DNA of 64,000 nt from an uncultured Naasia sp. (GCA_913778905.1 CAJYYA010000001.1:221327-285326), one strand, 5' to 3'; shown: positions 36,957-46,809, counted from the stretch's first letter. Translations and numbers: made by a program. The notes: generated from the letters alone by a model not told the origin.

Positions 36957-38156
36957 CTACCGAGCCGCTCGCGAGGCGCTCCGGATGAGGGCGGTCGCGA
37001 TGACGGTGATCCCCTCGCCCCTGCCCGTGAACCCGAGGCCGTCGGTCGTCGTGGCGGCGAGGGAGACCGGTGCGCCGACCATCGCATTCATGACCGCTTC
37101 GGCTTCCGTGCGTCGCGCCGCGAAGCGGGGACGGTTTCCGACGATCTGCACGGCGACGTTGGTCGGCGCCCACCCCGCGTCACGCAACAGCTCGACGGCC
37201 CCACGGACGAACACGTCGCCGCCGGCACCCTGATAGCGCGGGTCGTCGACTCCGAAGCTCGTGCCGATGTCACCGAGACCGGCTGCGGAGAGCAGCGCGT
37301 CGCATACGGCGTGCGCGACGGCATCGCCATCGCTGTGACCGTCGAGCGCACGCTCGCCCGGCCACTCGAGGCCGGCCAGCCGTAGAGGGCGCCCGCCCGC
37401 TTCGCTCTCGAAAGCATGGACGTCGATCCCGACACCGGTGCGCAGACCGCCGCCCGCGAGCGAGGCCTCGGCACGCACCAGGTCGTCGCGCGTGGTGATC
37501 TTGGCGGCCCGGGCATCGCCCTCGATGATCTCGACCACGCCACCGGCCGCGTGGAACACGGACGCGTCGTCGGTCGTCTCTCCCGTGACGGCGGCGTACG
37601 CCTCGACGAGCGCCCTTCGTGGGAACCCCTGCGGCGTCTGCACGGCGGAGAGCCTCGACCGATCGACCGTGCTCTCCACGTGGGAGTCCACGACGGACTT
37701 GATGGTGTCGGTGACGGGGACACCGGGGACGATGCCGTGCCCCGATCGGGCGACGGCGGCGACGACGGCGTCATGCAACGCCGGCGGCGTCAGCGCCCGG
37801 GCGGCATCGTGCACGAGGACGGTGTCGATGTCGGCCGTCACCTCGGCGAGACCGAGAGTCACCGACCCCTGTCGCGACGGGCCCCCGGCGACGACGACGG
37901 CGTTCGGCGCGACGGATGCGACCATCGAACGTGTTCTCTCGACGAGGTCCGACGGCGCGACGATGACGACCTCGAACACCGAGTCGGCGCCGGCGACGCC
38001 GTCGAGCGCCCAGAGCAGTAGAGGCCTGCCTGCGAGGGGAACGTACGCCTTCGGCATCCCGTAGCCGAGACGAGTGCCCTCGCCGGCGGCGACGATGACG
38101 ATGGCGGCCGTCGCCGATGAGGCGTCCGGCGCGAGGTGAGCATCGCCGATGATCAT
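36957..38156 (-). CDS. ispDF: Bifunctional IspD-IspF isoprenoid synthesis enzyme
   Basis: 399 residues. N-terminal IspD (2-C-methyl-D-erythritol 4-phosphate cytidylyltransferase): [26 protein letters not shown]-terminal IspF (2,4-cyclodiphosphate synthase): GIDVHAFE (metal Asp and His), [25 protein letters not shown]. The two non-consecutive MEP-pathway steps are fused, a known arrangement. I take the ATG at 38156, which has GGAGG 5 nt upstream, over the GTG at 38168. Confidence 0.95.
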   Translation of the reverse strand: MIIGDAHLAPDASSATAAIVIVAAGEGTRLGYGMPKAYVPLAGRPLLLWALDGVAGADSVFEVVIVAPSDLVERTRSMVASVAPNAVVVAGGPSRQGSVTLGLAEVTADIDTVLVHDAARALTPPALHDAVVAAVARSGHGIVPGVPVTDTIKSVVDSHVESTVDRSRLSAVQTPQGFPRRALVEAYAAVTGETTDDASVFHAAGGVVEIIEGDARAAKITTRDDLVRAEASLAGGGLRTGVGIDVHAFESEAGGRPLRLAGLEWPGERALDGHSDGDAVAHAVCDALLSAAGLGDIGTSFGVDDPRYQGAGGDVFVRGAVELLRDAGWAPTNVAVQIVGNRPRFAARRTEAEAVMNAMVGAPVSLAATTTDGLGFTGRGEGITVIATALIRSASRAAR

Positions 38157-38225
38157 GGTCGCCTCCACGGGTGACCCACCGAACTGCAGGGTCGGATCAC
38201 GAGAGCGCTGGACGCGCCGCTCGGC

Positions 38226-38708
38226 TCAGGACGCGAGGACCTCGTCGAGTACGGTGGACGCCTTCTCCTCGTCGGTCTTCTCTGCGAGCGCGAGCTCGGA
38301 GATGAGGATCTGACGCGCCTTGACGAGCATGCGCTTCTCGCCGGCCGACAGGCCGCGGTCCTGGTCGCGGCGCCACAGGTCGCGGACGACCTCGGACACC
38401 TTGATGACGTCACCGGACGCCAGCTTCTCGAGGTTCGCCTTGTAGCGGCGGGACCAGTTGGTGGGCTCTTCCACGAACGGGGAGCGGAGCACCTCGAAGA
38501 CCCTGTCCAGGCCTTCGCGACCGATGACGTCACGGACGCCGACGAGGTCGACGTTGTCCGCCGGGACCTCGATGGTCAAGTCGCCCTGGGCGACATTGAG
38601 CTTGAGGTAGATCTTCTCTTCACCCCGAATGGTGCGCTTCTTGACCTCAGTGATGGTTGCAGCCCCGTGGTGGGGGTAAACGACAGTCTCGCCGACTTCG
38701 AAAAGCAT
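38226..38708 (-). CDS. carD: CarD-family RNA polymerase-binding transcription factor
   Basis: 160 residues. [20 protein letters not shown] starts the Tudor-like RNA-polymerase interaction domain; the C-terminal helical domain contains the promoter-contacting Trp ([17 protein letters not shown]). Stabilises open complexes at rRNA and other promoters; essential in mycobacteria. TAGACT (38738-38743, minus strand) is a candidate -10 upstream. Confidence 0.96.
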   Translation of the reverse strand: MLFEVGETVVYPHHGAATITEVKKRTIRGEEKIYLKLNVAQGDLTIEVPADNVDLVGVRDVIGREGLDRVFEVLRSPFVEEPTNWSRRYKANLEKLASGDVIKVSEVVRDLWRRDQDRGLSAGEKRMLVKARQILISELALAEKTDEEKASTVLDEVLAS

Positions 38709-38858
38709 GGGTGAATGAGTCCCTTCGACCAGCTATCAGTCTACCACAACGCGTTTTCCCAGTTACTCGATAGCTCATGCCAAGCGAAGGAGGCTCGCCG
38801 AGGAGGCGTCAGAACGCAGGTCGGTCAGCCGCGTGTACCGAACACGGAGCGCATCCTT

Positions 38859-38864
38859 CGTACA
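38859..38864 (+). promoter_or_regulatory. Candidate -10 box of the lipoprotein gene
   Basis: TACAAT 92 bp before the GTG start at 38956; the -35 is not clear. The 247-bp region also holds the divergent carD promoter. Confidence 0.4.
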
Positions 38865-38955
38865 ATATGGTCAGACGAGACCGTCGTCGGGGCGCCCGAT
38901 GCCCCGCTACGCCCCTTGCCCCGCGCACGCGTCGTGCGCCGAAAGGACACCAGTC

Positions 38956-39555
38956 GTGAAGCTCCGCGCCGTCGCCACTATCGCCCTGGCGGCCTCACTG
39001 GCGGTCGGCCTCAGCGGCTGCAACTTCTTCAGCCCCCAGCGCACCCTCGAGAAGTACGACCCGAGCGACGGCGTGGGAGCCAACCTCGGCGACATCGAGA
39101 TCCGCAACGCGCTCCTCGTCACCGACGGCGGCGGTGAGGGCGAGCGAGGCACCCTGGTGGTCAGCATCACCAACCTGACCGACCAGGCGACTCAGCTTCG
39201 CATCGAGTACCCCAGCTTCGCCTCGGATGCCGTCAACGGGAAGGTCTCCTTCCAGCTCGGCGTGCCCGCCAAGTCGATCACCACCACGAGCGCCGGCGAC
39301 TCGGGCCAGATCGTCCTCGAGGACATCGACGCCCCGGCCGGTTCTCTCTTCCGCGTGTACATGCAGGCCGGCGATGCCCCGGGCACCGAAGTGCGGGTTC
39401 CGGTGCTCGACGGCAGCACCTTCAACGAGTACGCCACTCTGGCACCCAGCCCGTCGCCGACGCCCACGCCCACACCGACTCCCACGTTGACCCCGACGCC
39501 CATCCCCACCACGACGGCGGGCACCGAGCCCGAGGGAACCGTCACCAACGGTTGA
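38956..39555 (+). CDS. Lipoprotein with Thr-Pro-rich tail
   Basis: 199 residues, GTG start after AAAGGA. Signal peptide with lipobox LSGC (Cys22), then a beta-rich domain (TLVVSITNLTDQATQLRIEYPSF, a DUF461/PCuAC-like immunoglobulin-type fold at best) and a tail of repeated Thr-Pro and Ser-Pro dipeptides. No enzyme motifs. Function unknown; PCuAC relatives carry copper, but Met/His copper ligands are not evident here. Confidence 0.75.
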   Translation: MKLRAVATIALAASLAVGLSGCNFFSPQRTLEKYDPSDGVGANLGDIEIRNALLVTDGGGEGERGTLVVSITNLTDQATQLRIEYPSFASDAVNGKVSFQLGVPAKSITTTSAGDSGQIVLEDIDAPAGSLFRVYMQAGDAPGTEVRVPVLDGSTFNEYATLAPSPSPTPTPTPTPTLTPTPIPTTTAGTEPEGTVTNG

Positions 39556-39583
39556 TCCCGACGCGCCTACGGCGCGACACGGA

Positions 39584-39619
39584 GAAGGCCGCGCACTCTC
39601 GACGGAGTGCGCGGCCTTC
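39584..39619. terminator. Bidirectional terminator
   Basis: GAAGGCCGCGCACTC (39584-39598) pairs fully with 39605-39619; between the lipoprotein gene and convergent regX3. Confidence 0.92.
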
Positions 39620-39633
39620 CTCGTAGCCCAGAA

Positions 39634-40323
39634 CTATTCGGGCGCGACGTCCTCGATCCGGTACCCGAGACCCCGGACGGTCATGAGCAGGCGCGGCTCG
39701 GACGGGACCTTCTCGATCTTGGCGCGGATGCGCTTGATGTGGACGTCGAGCGTCTTGGTGTCGCCGAAGTAGTCCGATCCCCACACCCGGTCGATGAGCT
39801 GGCCGCGCGTGAGCACTCGACCCGCGTTGCGGAGCAGCATCTCGAGGAGGTCGAATTCCTTGAGCGGCATCGCCGTCTCGTCGCCGTCCACGAAGACGAT
39901 GTGGCGTTCGACGTCCATGACCACGTTGCCGACACGCAGCATGGGCTCCTCCTCGAGGGGCTCGACCCGGCGGCGGAGGACCGCTCGGATCCGCGCGAGG
40001 AGCTCTCGGGTCGAATACGGCTTCGTGACGTAATCGTCGGCGCCCAGCTCGAGCCCCACCACGATGTCGACCTCCGAGTCCTTCGCGGTCAGCATGATGA
40101 TCGGCACGGAGGACCGGGTGCGGATCTCACGGCACACCTCGGTTCCGGCCAGGCCGGGGAGCATCAGGTCGAGCAGGATCAGGTCGGCTCCGCCTGCATC
40201 GAACGCCGCGAGCGCCTTGCGGCCGTCCTCGGCGACGGCGACCTCGTACCCTTCGCGCTTCAGCAGGTAGGCGAGCGGTTCGCTGAGTGCCGGTTCGTCC
40301 TCGACGAGCAGGATGCGGGTCAT
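39634..40323 (-). CDS. regX3: Phosphate-type response regulator RegX3
   Basis: 229 residues. ILLVEDEPALSEPLAYLL, LLDLMLPGLAGTEV (phospho-Asp), LGADDYVTKPYSTRELLARI and a winged-helix domain with FGDTKTLDVHIKRIRAKIE: the RegX3/PhoP pattern. It overlaps senX3 by ATGA. Regulates phosphate-starvation genes by binding GTTCACC-like repeats, which occur at pstS, ppk1 and its own promoter region here. Confidence 0.92.
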   Translation of the reverse strand: MTRILLVEDEPALSEPLAYLLKREGYEVAVAEDGRKALAAFDAGGADLILLDLMLPGLAGTEVCREIRTRSSVPIIMLTAKDSEVDIVVGLELGADDYVTKPYSTRELLARIRAVLRRRVEPLEEEPMLRVGNVVMDVERHIVFVDGDETAMPLKEFDLLEMLLRNAGRVLTRGQLIDRVWGSDYFGDTKTLDVHIKRIRAKIEKVPSEPRLLMTVRGLGYRIEDVAPE

Positions 40324-41477
40324 GTCTTCTCCAATCCGAGAGCCGCGGCGCGCGACTCGGAGGCTTCGGGGATGCGGATGGTGAAGGTGGAACCGCGTCC
40401 GGGACGCGACCACACCCTCACCTCCCCGCCGTGGTTCTGAACGACGTGCTTGACGATGCTGAGGCCGAGGCCGGTGCCGCCGGTGACGCGGGACCGGGCC
40501 GGATCGACGCGGTAGAACCGCTCGAACACCCGGGATAGCTCGTCTTCGGCGATGCCGACGCCCTGGTCGGTGACCGCGATCTCGACGACACCGGCCTCCT
40601 TGCGGACGCCGACCCCGACTCGTGAGTTGTCGGGCGAGTACTGGATGGCATTGGAGACCAGGTTGGCGACGGCCGCCAACAGGAGCGCCTCGTCCCCGAA
40701 CACCCGGGCCTTCTTGGAACCGCCGTGGGCCACCTCGATGTGACGATTCGCCGCGAGCACATGGTTCTGCTCGATGGCGCTCGTCACGATGTAGTCGACG
40801 TCGACGGGCTTCGGGGCCCGCAGCACATCCACTGCCTGGAGCCGCGACAGCTCGATGATGTCGTGCGTGATGTCCCGCAGGCGGTCGGATTCGGACGTGA
40901 GCCGCATCGCGAAGCGCTGCACCTGTTCGGGATCGTCCGCCGCGGAGACGAGGGCCTCGGACAGGAGCCCGATGGCCCCGATGGGCGTCTTGAGTTCGTG
41001 ACTGATGTTCGCCATGAAGTCGCGGCGGACGTCCTCGAGTCGCAGCGATTCGGTCTGGTCCTCGACGAGCACCACGAGGTACCGCACGCCGACGGGCGCG
41101 ACCGTGGCTCGCACATGCAGGCTCTCGTCACCGAACGGGCCGCGCGAGAGGGTCAGCGTCTCGGTCACCGTCTCGCCGTTGCGACGCACTTTCTCGATGA
41201 CGTCGCGCACGGGGTCGTGCACCAGCATTCGGTCCTGGACCAGCCCCATCGAGACCGCGGAGGGCGACGCGAGCATCACCGTGTTCGACGGATCGATGAC
41301 GAGCCCCGCGGCATCGAAGGCGAGGAGCACGTCACCGATCCCGGGCGGCACCTGCTGCGAGACGAGATCCTTCGCGCGTCGCCCGATCCGGAGAGAGTGC
41401 ACCACCATCAGGGTGAATGTCACCCCGGCGACGACTCCGACGACAACGGCCAGGAGCACCAGCCATGCCGATTCCAT
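40320..41477 (-). CDS. senX3: Phosphate-sensing histidine kinase SenX3
   Basis: 385 residues. One or two closely spaced N-terminal membrane segments (LVLLAVVVGVVAGVTFTLMVV), a PAS-like region, HisKA box ANISHELKTPIGAIGLL and HATPase with N-box NLVSNAIQYSPDN and GTGLGLSIV. Lacks an external sensor domain, as SenX3/PhoR kinases that read the Pst transporter through PhoU. ATG at 41477 follows TAGTGT by 7 nt, so a leaderless transcript is likely. Divergent from phoU. Confidence 0.92.
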   Translation of the reverse strand: MESAWLVLLAVVVGVVAGVTFTLMVVHSLRIGRRAKDLVSQQVPPGIGDVLLAFDAAGLVIDPSNTVMLASPSAVSMGLVQDRMLVHDPVRDVIEKVRRNGETVTETLTLSRGPFGDESLHVRATVAPVGVRYLVVLVEDQTESLRLEDVRRDFMANISHELKTPIGAIGLLSEALVSAADDPEQVQRFAMRLTSESDRLRDITHDIIELSRLQAVDVLRAPKPVDVDYIVTSAIEQNHVLAANRHIEVAHGGSKKARVFGDEALLLAAVANLVSNAIQYSPDNSRVGVGVRKEAGVVEIAVTDQGVGIAEDELSRVFERFYRVDPARSRVTGGTGLGLSIVKHVVQNHGGEVRVWSRPGRGSTFTIRIPEASESRAAALGLEKT

Positions 41478-41537
41478 GTGGAATACACTAACGATCCGCA
41501 CCGGCGTCACCGGCCGGGGCCCAGCGGCAGACGCCTG

Positions 41538-41577
41538 TTTCGACGCGAGTTAACCCGCTCGGCACCGGATGTTCATG
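41538..41577. promoter_or_regulatory. PHO-box-like 11-bp repeats between senX3 and phoU
   Basis: Four heptamers spaced exactly 11 bp: TTTCGAC (41538), GTTAACC (41549), CGGCACC (41560), GTTCATG (41571). Each matches GTTCACC at 4 to 6 positions, as in PhoP/RegX3 sites. Either or both divergent genes may be controlled. Confidence 0.6.
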
Positions 41578-41660
41578 CACCATCGACAGACTTGTCAGCC
41601 GGACCGCAGCTGCGGCCCCTACGCCGTCTCGTCCCGGCGGATCACAGAAAAAGGTTCTTC

Positions 41661-42320
41661 ATGCGCGAAGTCTTCCAGCAGGAGCTCGCCGAGGTGCGCG
41701 AGCGCCTCGTCTCCATCGCCGAGCTCGTCGCGATCTCGATCGATCACGCGACCACCGCCTTCAACAATTCCGATGTGTCTCTCGCCGAGACCGTCATCGC
41801 CGACGATCACCGCATCGACGAGCAGGCGCTGAACCTCGACGAGCTGGCCATCAACATCCTGGCCCGTCAGCAGCCCGTCGCCCGCGACCTGCGCATCGTC
41901 GTCAGCGCGCTCCGCATCAGCGCGTCGCTCGAGCGCATGGGCGACATGAGCTCGCACATCGCTCAGCTGGCGCGCTACCGCTACCCGGACAAGGTCATCG
42001 CCAAGGGCCTCCGCACCACGTTCGCCGAGATGGGCCGACTCGACGTCGAGATCGCGCGCAAGCTCGTCGAGCTGCTCCGCACGCAGGACGTGGCGATCGC
42101 CGAGGACATCCGCAACGAGGACGACAAGGTCGACGAGCTGCACCTGAGCGTGTTCGACAAGGTGCTCGGCGAGACCTGGAAGGGCGCCGCGGTCGACACG
42201 GTCGACGCGACCCTGGCGAGCCGCTACCACGAGCGCTTCGCCGACCACGCCGTCTCGATCGCGAAGAAGGTGCAGTACCTCGCGACCGGTTCCTGGGTAG
42301 ACCCTTCTCCGTCCGCCTGA
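41661..42320 (+). CDS. phoU: Phosphate transport regulator PhoU
   Basis: 219 residues, all helical, with two three-helix PhoU repeats carrying the acidic metal signatures (DELAINILARQQPVARDLR and EDDKVDELHLSVFDKV). Links the Pst transporter to SenX3 kinase activity and dampens phosphate uptake. AGG lies upstream of the ATG. A strong terminator follows. Confidence 0.95.
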   Translation: MREVFQQELAEVRERLVSIAELVAISIDHATTAFNNSDVSLAETVIADDHRIDEQALNLDELAINILARQQPVARDLRIVVSALRISASLERMGDMSSHIAQLARYRYPDKVIAKGLRTTFAEMGRLDVEIARKLVELLRTQDVAIAEDIRNEDDKVDELHLSVFDKVLGETWKGAAVDTVDATLASRYHERFADHAVSIAKKVQYLATGSWVDPSPSA

Positions 42321-42335
42321 TCGCCGGACAGGTGA

Positions 42336-42380
42336 ATCGACGAAGGGCCCGACCGCGATGCGGTCGGGCCCTTCGTCGAT
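42336..42380. terminator. Very strong bidirectional terminator
   Basis: A stem of 21 bp (42336-42356 with 42360-42380) and a 3-nt loop between phoU and convergent gpmA. Confidence 0.95.
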
Positions 42381-42391
42381 CGGCGCGGGGA

Positions 42392-43192
42392 TCAGGCCGG
42401 CTGGACGGGCTCCGACTCGTTACGCACGAGAGGCTGACCGCTCTCGGTGCCCTGAGCCGCGACGGCCGCGGCGCCGGCCGCTGCGGCCTCGGGGTCGAGG
42501 TACTGCCCGAAGCGCAGCTCGGGCGTGAAGTTCTCGTCGAGGCGGTAGACGAGCGGGATGCCCGTGGGCAGGTTGAGCGAGGCGATCTCCTCGTCCGATA
42601 CGCCGTCGAGGTGCTTGACGAGCGCGCGCAGCGAGTTGCCGTGGGCGACGACGAGCACGGTCTTACCCGCGCGGAGCTGCGGCTTCATCTCGATCTCCCA
42701 ATACGGGAGCATGCGGTCGATGACATTCGCGAGCGCCTCGGTCTTGGGCAGGTCGGGACCGAGATCCGCGTAGCGGGGGTCGTTCGCCTGGGAGAACTCG
42801 TTGTCGTCGGAGATGGGGGGCGGCGGAACGTCGAAGGAGCGGCGCCAGATCTGGAACTGCTCGGGACCGTACTGCTCGAGCGTCGCGGCCTTGTCCTTGC
42901 CCTGGAGCTCGCCGTAGTGGCGTTCGTTGAGGCGCCAGCTGCGCTTGGTCTCGATCCACACGCGGTCGGCTTCGGAGAGTGCGAGGTGAGCGGTGTCGAT
43001 GGCACGCGTGAGGAGCGAGGTGTAGACGATGTCGGGAGCGATGTTCGCCTCACGGAGCAGCTGGCCGGCGCGGACGCCTTCCTCGCGCCCCTGCTGGGTG
43101 AGGTCGACATCGACCCAGCCGGTGAACAGACCCTTCTCGTTCCACTGGCTGTGGCCGTGACGGAGGAGGACGAGCGTGTACGGAGCAGACAT
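42392..43192 (-). CDS. gpmA: 2,3-bisphosphoglycerate-dependent phosphoglycerate mutase
   Basis: 266 residues. [20 protein letters not shown] holds the phospho-His (RHG), [10 protein letters not shown] and [12 protein letters not shown] follow, and [11 protein letters not shown] has the second His. Interconverts 3- and 2-phosphoglycerate in glycolysis. The last 25 residues are an Ala/Gln/Glu-rich extension not needed for catalysis. Divergent from the methyltransferase gene with only 18 bp between starts. Confidence 0.96.
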   Translation of the reverse strand: MSAPYTLVLLRHGHSQWNEKGLFTGWVDVDLTQQGREEGVRAGQLLREANIAPDIVYTSLLTRAIDTAHLALSEADRVWIETKRSWRLNERHYGELQGKDKAATLEQYGPEQFQIWRRSFDVPPPPISDDNEFSQANDPRYADLGPDLPKTEALANVIDRMLPYWEIEMKPQLRAGKTVLVVAHGNSLRALVKHLDGVSDEEIASLNLPTGIPLVYRLDENFTPELRFGQYLDPEAAAAGAAAVAAQGTESGQPLVRNESEPVQPA

Positions 43193-43210
43193 GCCCCTAG
43201 CCTATTGGCC

Positions 43211-43981
43211 ATGCCCGAAGGCCGGATAACCCGCGGAACGACGGGTACGAACCGTCTGCGCCGAGTCGACCGGTTCATCGCCGCCCACCCTGCCTTCCGG
43301 GGCTCGAGCTCACCGCTCGTGGTCGATCTCGGGTTCGGCGCGGCCCCGTGGACGGCGGTCGAACTGGCGGACCGGCTCGGCCGGGTCCGCTCGGACGTGC
43401 GTGTCGTGGGTGTCGAGATCGACCCGGCACGCGTCGAGGTGGCGGCCCCGTTCGCACGGGACGGATTGACCTTCCGGACCGGCGGTTTCGAGGTCCCCCT
43501 CGACGGCGCCGACGCCACCGTGATCCGCGCCATGAACGTGCTCCGGCAATACGACGAGAGCGAAGTACCCGAGGTGTGGGCTCGCCTCGTCTCCCGCATC
43601 GAGCCGGGCGGGATCGTGATCGACGGAACCAGCAACGAGGTCGGCCGCATCGCCTCCTGGGTGACGTTGACGACCGACGGCCCCTCCACCTTCACGATCT
43701 CGCTGCGCCTCGCCGACCTGGAACGACCCGGCATCGTCGAGGAGCGGCTCCCCAAAGCCCTCATCCACCGGAACACACCGGGCGAACGCATCCACGCGCT
43801 CCTCGGCGAGCTGGATCGGCAGTGGAGCTACAGCGCCGGATTCTCGGCGTTCGGCGAGCAGCAGCGGTGGCTGCAGACCGTCAGCGCGCTGAAGACGAGC
43901 GGGTGGCCGGTGACGGGCGATCGTCGCCGCTGGCGGCTGGGCGAGCTGACTGTTCCGTGGGCGAGCGTGGCTCCCGCCTGA
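43211..43981 (+). CDS. Class I SAM-dependent methyltransferase-like protein
   Basis: 256 residues. VVDLGFGAAPWTAVEL is motif I and VVGVEIDPARV motif II of the Rossmann methyltransferase fold, then NVLRQYDESEVPEVWARL. The target is unknown. No ribosome site before the ATG and only 18 bp to gpmA, so a leaderless transcript is likely. Confidence 0.8.
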   Translation: MPEGRITRGTTGTNRLRRVDRFIAAHPAFRGSSSPLVVDLGFGAAPWTAVELADRLGRVRSDVRVVGVEIDPARVEVAAPFARDGLTFRTGGFEVPLDGADATVIRAMNVLRQYDESEVPEVWARLVSRIEPGGIVIDGTSNEVGRIASWVTLTTDGPSTFTISLRLADLERPGIVEERLPKALIHRNTPGERIHALLGELDRQWSYSAGFSAFGEQQRWLQTVSALKTSGWPVTGDRRRWRLGELTVPWASVAPA

Positions 43982-43996
43982 TCGCGGTCTCCGATC

Positions 43997-45097
43997 TCAG
44001 GAATCGACCCGCGGCAGTGCCGCTCGTGCCTCGTCCTCGTCCATTCCCGACGCGGTCAGGAGGTCGACGACGAGTGGCCTCAGCAACATCAAGACGACCC
44101 CTTCACTGATCCCGGCGTCGGGGAGCGACGCCTCGAGATCGAGACGGTGCGCGATGACCTCGAGCTCGCTCCTGGCGATGGCGGCGAGCTCGGGGTCCTC
44201 CTGGGCGCGTCCCAGCAGGGACACGGCGTTACCCACCTGAGCGGTCAGATCGGCGAGCTGGGGCCGCCGGCGCCCGTCGCGGATGAGGACCTCGACCCGA
44301 CGAGCGATGATGCGCAGATTGCGGCACACGAGGTCCATCCCCCGGAGGACTCGGCGCTGCTCGACCAGTTCGCGACGGTGACGGCGCAGGAACGGCGAGA
44401 TCTGCGCGACACCGACCGCCGAATCGAGCGAGGCGCTCCATGCGTCGATGAGCGGTTGAGTCCCGCGCAGGCGCTCGAGGGTCCTCCCGGCACTCGGCGC
44501 GTCGACGAGACGGAGCGCAGTGCTCAGCGAGAGCAACGATTCCGAACACTCGGAGAAGACCCGTCTGCTCTCGCGACGCACCTGTCGACGCGGATCGCGA
44601 GGGATGAGAGCGGTGAACAGGAGGGCGACGAGGCCTCCGACGATCCCGTCGACGACCCGGGACAGCTCCGCCCCACCGTCGACCGGGAACAGGGAGACCA
44701 GGGTGGACTGCACCCCGGCCGCCGCCGCGAACCCCGGACTGGGCGACAGCAGGCGGGCCACGAGGAAGGTGACGACGAGCACCACGAACAGCTGCCACCA
44801 CCCGCGCCCGATCCCGAGCAGCAGGAGGTCGGCGAGGACGATGCCGACCGTGATGCCGGCGGCGGTCTCCGCCACCCGCAGCGGGCGCGCGTCCCGCGTG
44901 AAACCCAGAGCCGTGATGGCGACGGTAGAGGAGAACAGCGGCATCGGATGACCGAGGCCGAAGTGGGCGATCGCGTAACCGGCGGTCGCCGCAGCGGAGA
45001 TCTGGACGACCGCGGGGAGCGACTCCGCTGAGCGCCTCGTCGCCGCGGCGAGACGCGTGCGCACGTCCGTCCCGAGACGACTGACGCGACCCGTCAC
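43997..45097 (-). CDS. FUSC-family membrane protein (aromatic acid exporter-like)
   Basis: 366 residues, GTG start overlapping the ygfZ stop. The first 175 residues contain five to six membrane segments (AATAGYAIAHFGLG, VAITALGF, LFVVLVVTFLVARLL, VVDGIVGGLVALLFTALIPRDP); the FUSC/ArAE motif with basic PRDPRR follows, then a long helical cytoplasmic domain. Half-size members of this family are thought to act as dimeric exporters. Last gene of a four-gene run starting at 46920. Confidence 0.82.
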   Translation of the reverse strand: MTGRVSRLGTDVRTRLAAATRRSAESLPAVVQISAAATAGYAIAHFGLGHPMPLFSSTVAITALGFTRDARPLRVAETAAGITVGIVLADLLLLGIGRGWWQLFVVLVVTFLVARLLSPSPGFAAAAGVQSTLVSLFPVDGGAELSRVVDGIVGGLVALLFTALIPRDPRRQVRRESRRVFSECSESLLSLSTALRLVDAPSAGRTLERLRGTQPLIDAWSASLDSAVGVAQISPFLRRHRRELVEQRRVLRGMDLVCRNLRIIARRVEVLIRDGRRRPQLADLTAQVGNAVSLLGRAQEDPELAAIARSELEVIAHRLDLEASLPDAGISEGVVLMLLRPLVVDLLTASGMDEDEARAALPRVDS

Positions 45098-46206
45098 GAG
45101 CGGGGCTGCGCGCCGACCTTCGGCAGCCGGGGCACGTCGACGGCCCGACCCGCGCCTTCCGGCACGATGACCTCCTGCGCGGCCGCGATCTCGTGGCCGT
45201 CGCTGACGATCGTGAGCACCTGCTCGGAGGGCACCGACCGCTTGATCACCGCGAGAGCGATGGGGCCGCGCTCGAAGTGGTTGGCGGCGGAGGTGACCCG
45301 GCCGACCTCGACGCGCGCGCCGCGGCGCTCCGCGAAGACCGAGTCGCCGGCGGTCACGGGCACGCCGTCCGAGCCGTCGATGTCCAGCAGCACCATGCGG
45401 CGCGGCGGATGGCCCAGATTGTGGACCTTCGCGACCGTCTCCTGGCCGCGGTAGCAACCCTTGGCGAGGTGAACCGCACTGCGAAGCCAGTCCAGTTCGT
45501 GCGGGATGGTCCGCTCGTCGGTATCGGCGCCGAAACGGGGACGCCACGCGGCGACACGGAGCGCCTCGAAGGCGAGGAGTCCCGCGACCCGCATCTCCTG
45601 GGTGCGGACCCGGTCCGCGAGCAGGTCCAGCGAGGCCCAGGGGACGATCGCCTCGACGACAGTCCACTCCTCACCCGGGTGTTGGAGTGCATGACTGTAG
45701 GCCACACCGCCGGGGGCGACCGTCGTCCACGGATCGCGCCAGACGGTCACGGCCGAGAGTCCGTCCAGCAGAGCCTCGTCGAAGGCGCCGATCACGGCTG
45801 CCTCCCCCGTCCGGTCGGCGACCTCGACTCGCAGCATGAACCGCATCCGATTCAGGAACGTCGCCAGTCCGGCGGAGGCTCCCGCCTCGGTGAGGATCCA
45901 GGCCGTCTCGCCGTCGTCCGAGATCCGCAGGTCGTGCTCGACATGTCCGTGCGGATCGAGCAGGAGCGACTCCCGTGATTCGCCCGGCGCGAGGTCGGCG
46001 AGCCGCTGCGAGGTCAGCGAGTCGAGCCATGAGAGCCTATCGGGCCCCGTCACCGTCACGATGCCGCGAGGCAACTCGACCACCGCTCGCCCCTCCACGA
46101 GCAGACGCTGCTCGGCGAGGGGGTTGCCGTAGTGCGCGGCGACCGCGCTCTCCTCCCCCGCACCGGCCACGGCACCGGGCAGTGCGAGCAGCGACTCAGT
46201 CGACAC
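45094..46206 (-). CDS. ygfZ: YgfZ/GcvT-like folate-binding protein
   Basis: 370 residues, GTG start within the end of the preceding gene. KGCYRGQET is the diagnostic YgfZ signature with the reactive Cys; the N-terminal domain resembles GcvT (VTGPDRLSWLDSLTSQ). YgfZ supports repair and assembly of some iron-sulfur enzymes using folate. The actinobacterial partner order nitrobindin - ygfZ seen here is common. Confidence 0.92.
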   Translation of the reverse strand: MSTESLLALPGAVAGAGEESAVAAHYGNPLAEQRLLVEGRAVVELPRGIVTVTGPDRLSWLDSLTSQRLADLAPGESRESLLLDPHGHVEHDLRISDDGETAWILTEAGASAGLATFLNRMRFMLRVEVADRTGEAAVIGAFDEALLDGLSAVTVWRDPWTTVAPGGVAYSHALQHPGEEWTVVEAIVPWASLDLLADRVRTQEMRVAGLLAFEALRVAAWRPRFGADTDERTIPHELDWLRSAVHLAKGCYRGQETVAKVHNLGHPPRRMVLLDIDGSDGVPVTAGDSVFAERRGARVEVGRVTSAANHFERGPIALAVIKRSVPSEQVLTIVSDGHEIAAAQEVIVPEGAGRAVDVPRLPKVGAQPRS

Positions 46207-46798
46207 GGGCCATGCGTCCCGACGAGTGGGTGCGCAGCCCCTGGCCGAGTGCGGCGATGTCCCAGGCCCACAGCAGATCGCCCTCGACCAGCCCGTAGAT
46301 CCGGGTGGCCGCGGAGTAGTCCTTCGCCCCTTCGGTACGCATCACGGCGTCCGTCGCGAGATCGATACGGCCTGCCTTGACCTGCCCCAGATAGAGCTCG
46401 CTCACGCCCGTGGGGTGCACGATCGACACGGTGATGTCGAAGCCGCCCGAGGAGTTGCGAAGGGTCTCCACGGACTCCGTCGTCCCGAACGGCGGGACCG
46501 CCGTGGGCGGCAGCATCGCCGGCCCCGGATCGCCTTCGATGAGCTTGCGGGCGAGCCGCCAGTAACCGATCTCTGCGGTCAGCGGCGTGGTCTCGCCGTC
46601 CTCGCCCTCGATCCAGCTCTGAGCCGAGTAGTTGAGGAAGCCCTGGTTGTCGTGACTGAAGCTCACCCGCTGGCGGAAGGGCTGGGAGACGACGTCGTCG
46701 CCGATGGCGTACTCGACCATGCCCGTGCCCTCCCAGACTCCGAGGAGCCAGGACAGGGGGACGAGCTCGGACGGCAGGCCGGTCGGTAGATCCCTCAT
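46196..46798 (-). CDS. Nitrobindin/FABP-like heme-binding beta-barrel protein
   Basis: 200 residues, start ATG 46798 (a GTG at 46801 is adjacent). LSWLLGVWEGTGMVEY is the GxWxGxG calycin signature of nitrobindins, and the barrel continues with SFSHDNQGFLNYSAQSW and GYWRL. A His-bearing C-terminus (LRTHSSGRMARVD) could supply the axial ligand. Nitrobindins bind ferric heme and handle nitric oxide or peroxynitrite. Overlaps ygfZ by 11 nt. Confidence 0.88.
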   Translation of the reverse strand: MRDLPTGLPSELVPLSWLLGVWEGTGMVEYAIGDDVVSQPFRQRVSFSHDNQGFLNYSAQSWIEGEDGETTPLTAEIGYWRLARKLIEGDPGPAMLPPTAVPPFGTTESVETLRNSSGGFDITVSIVHPTGVSELYLGQVKAGRIDLATDAVMRTEGAKDYSAATRIYGLVEGDLLWAWDIAALGQGLRTHSSGRMARVD

Positions 46799-46809
46799 CA
46801 CGAGACGGG

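Noticed and set aside
40725..41660. N-terminal extension of the phoU frame of over 300 residues
   Set aside because: It runs antisense to senX3; the ATG at 41661 gives a normal 219-residue PhoU.
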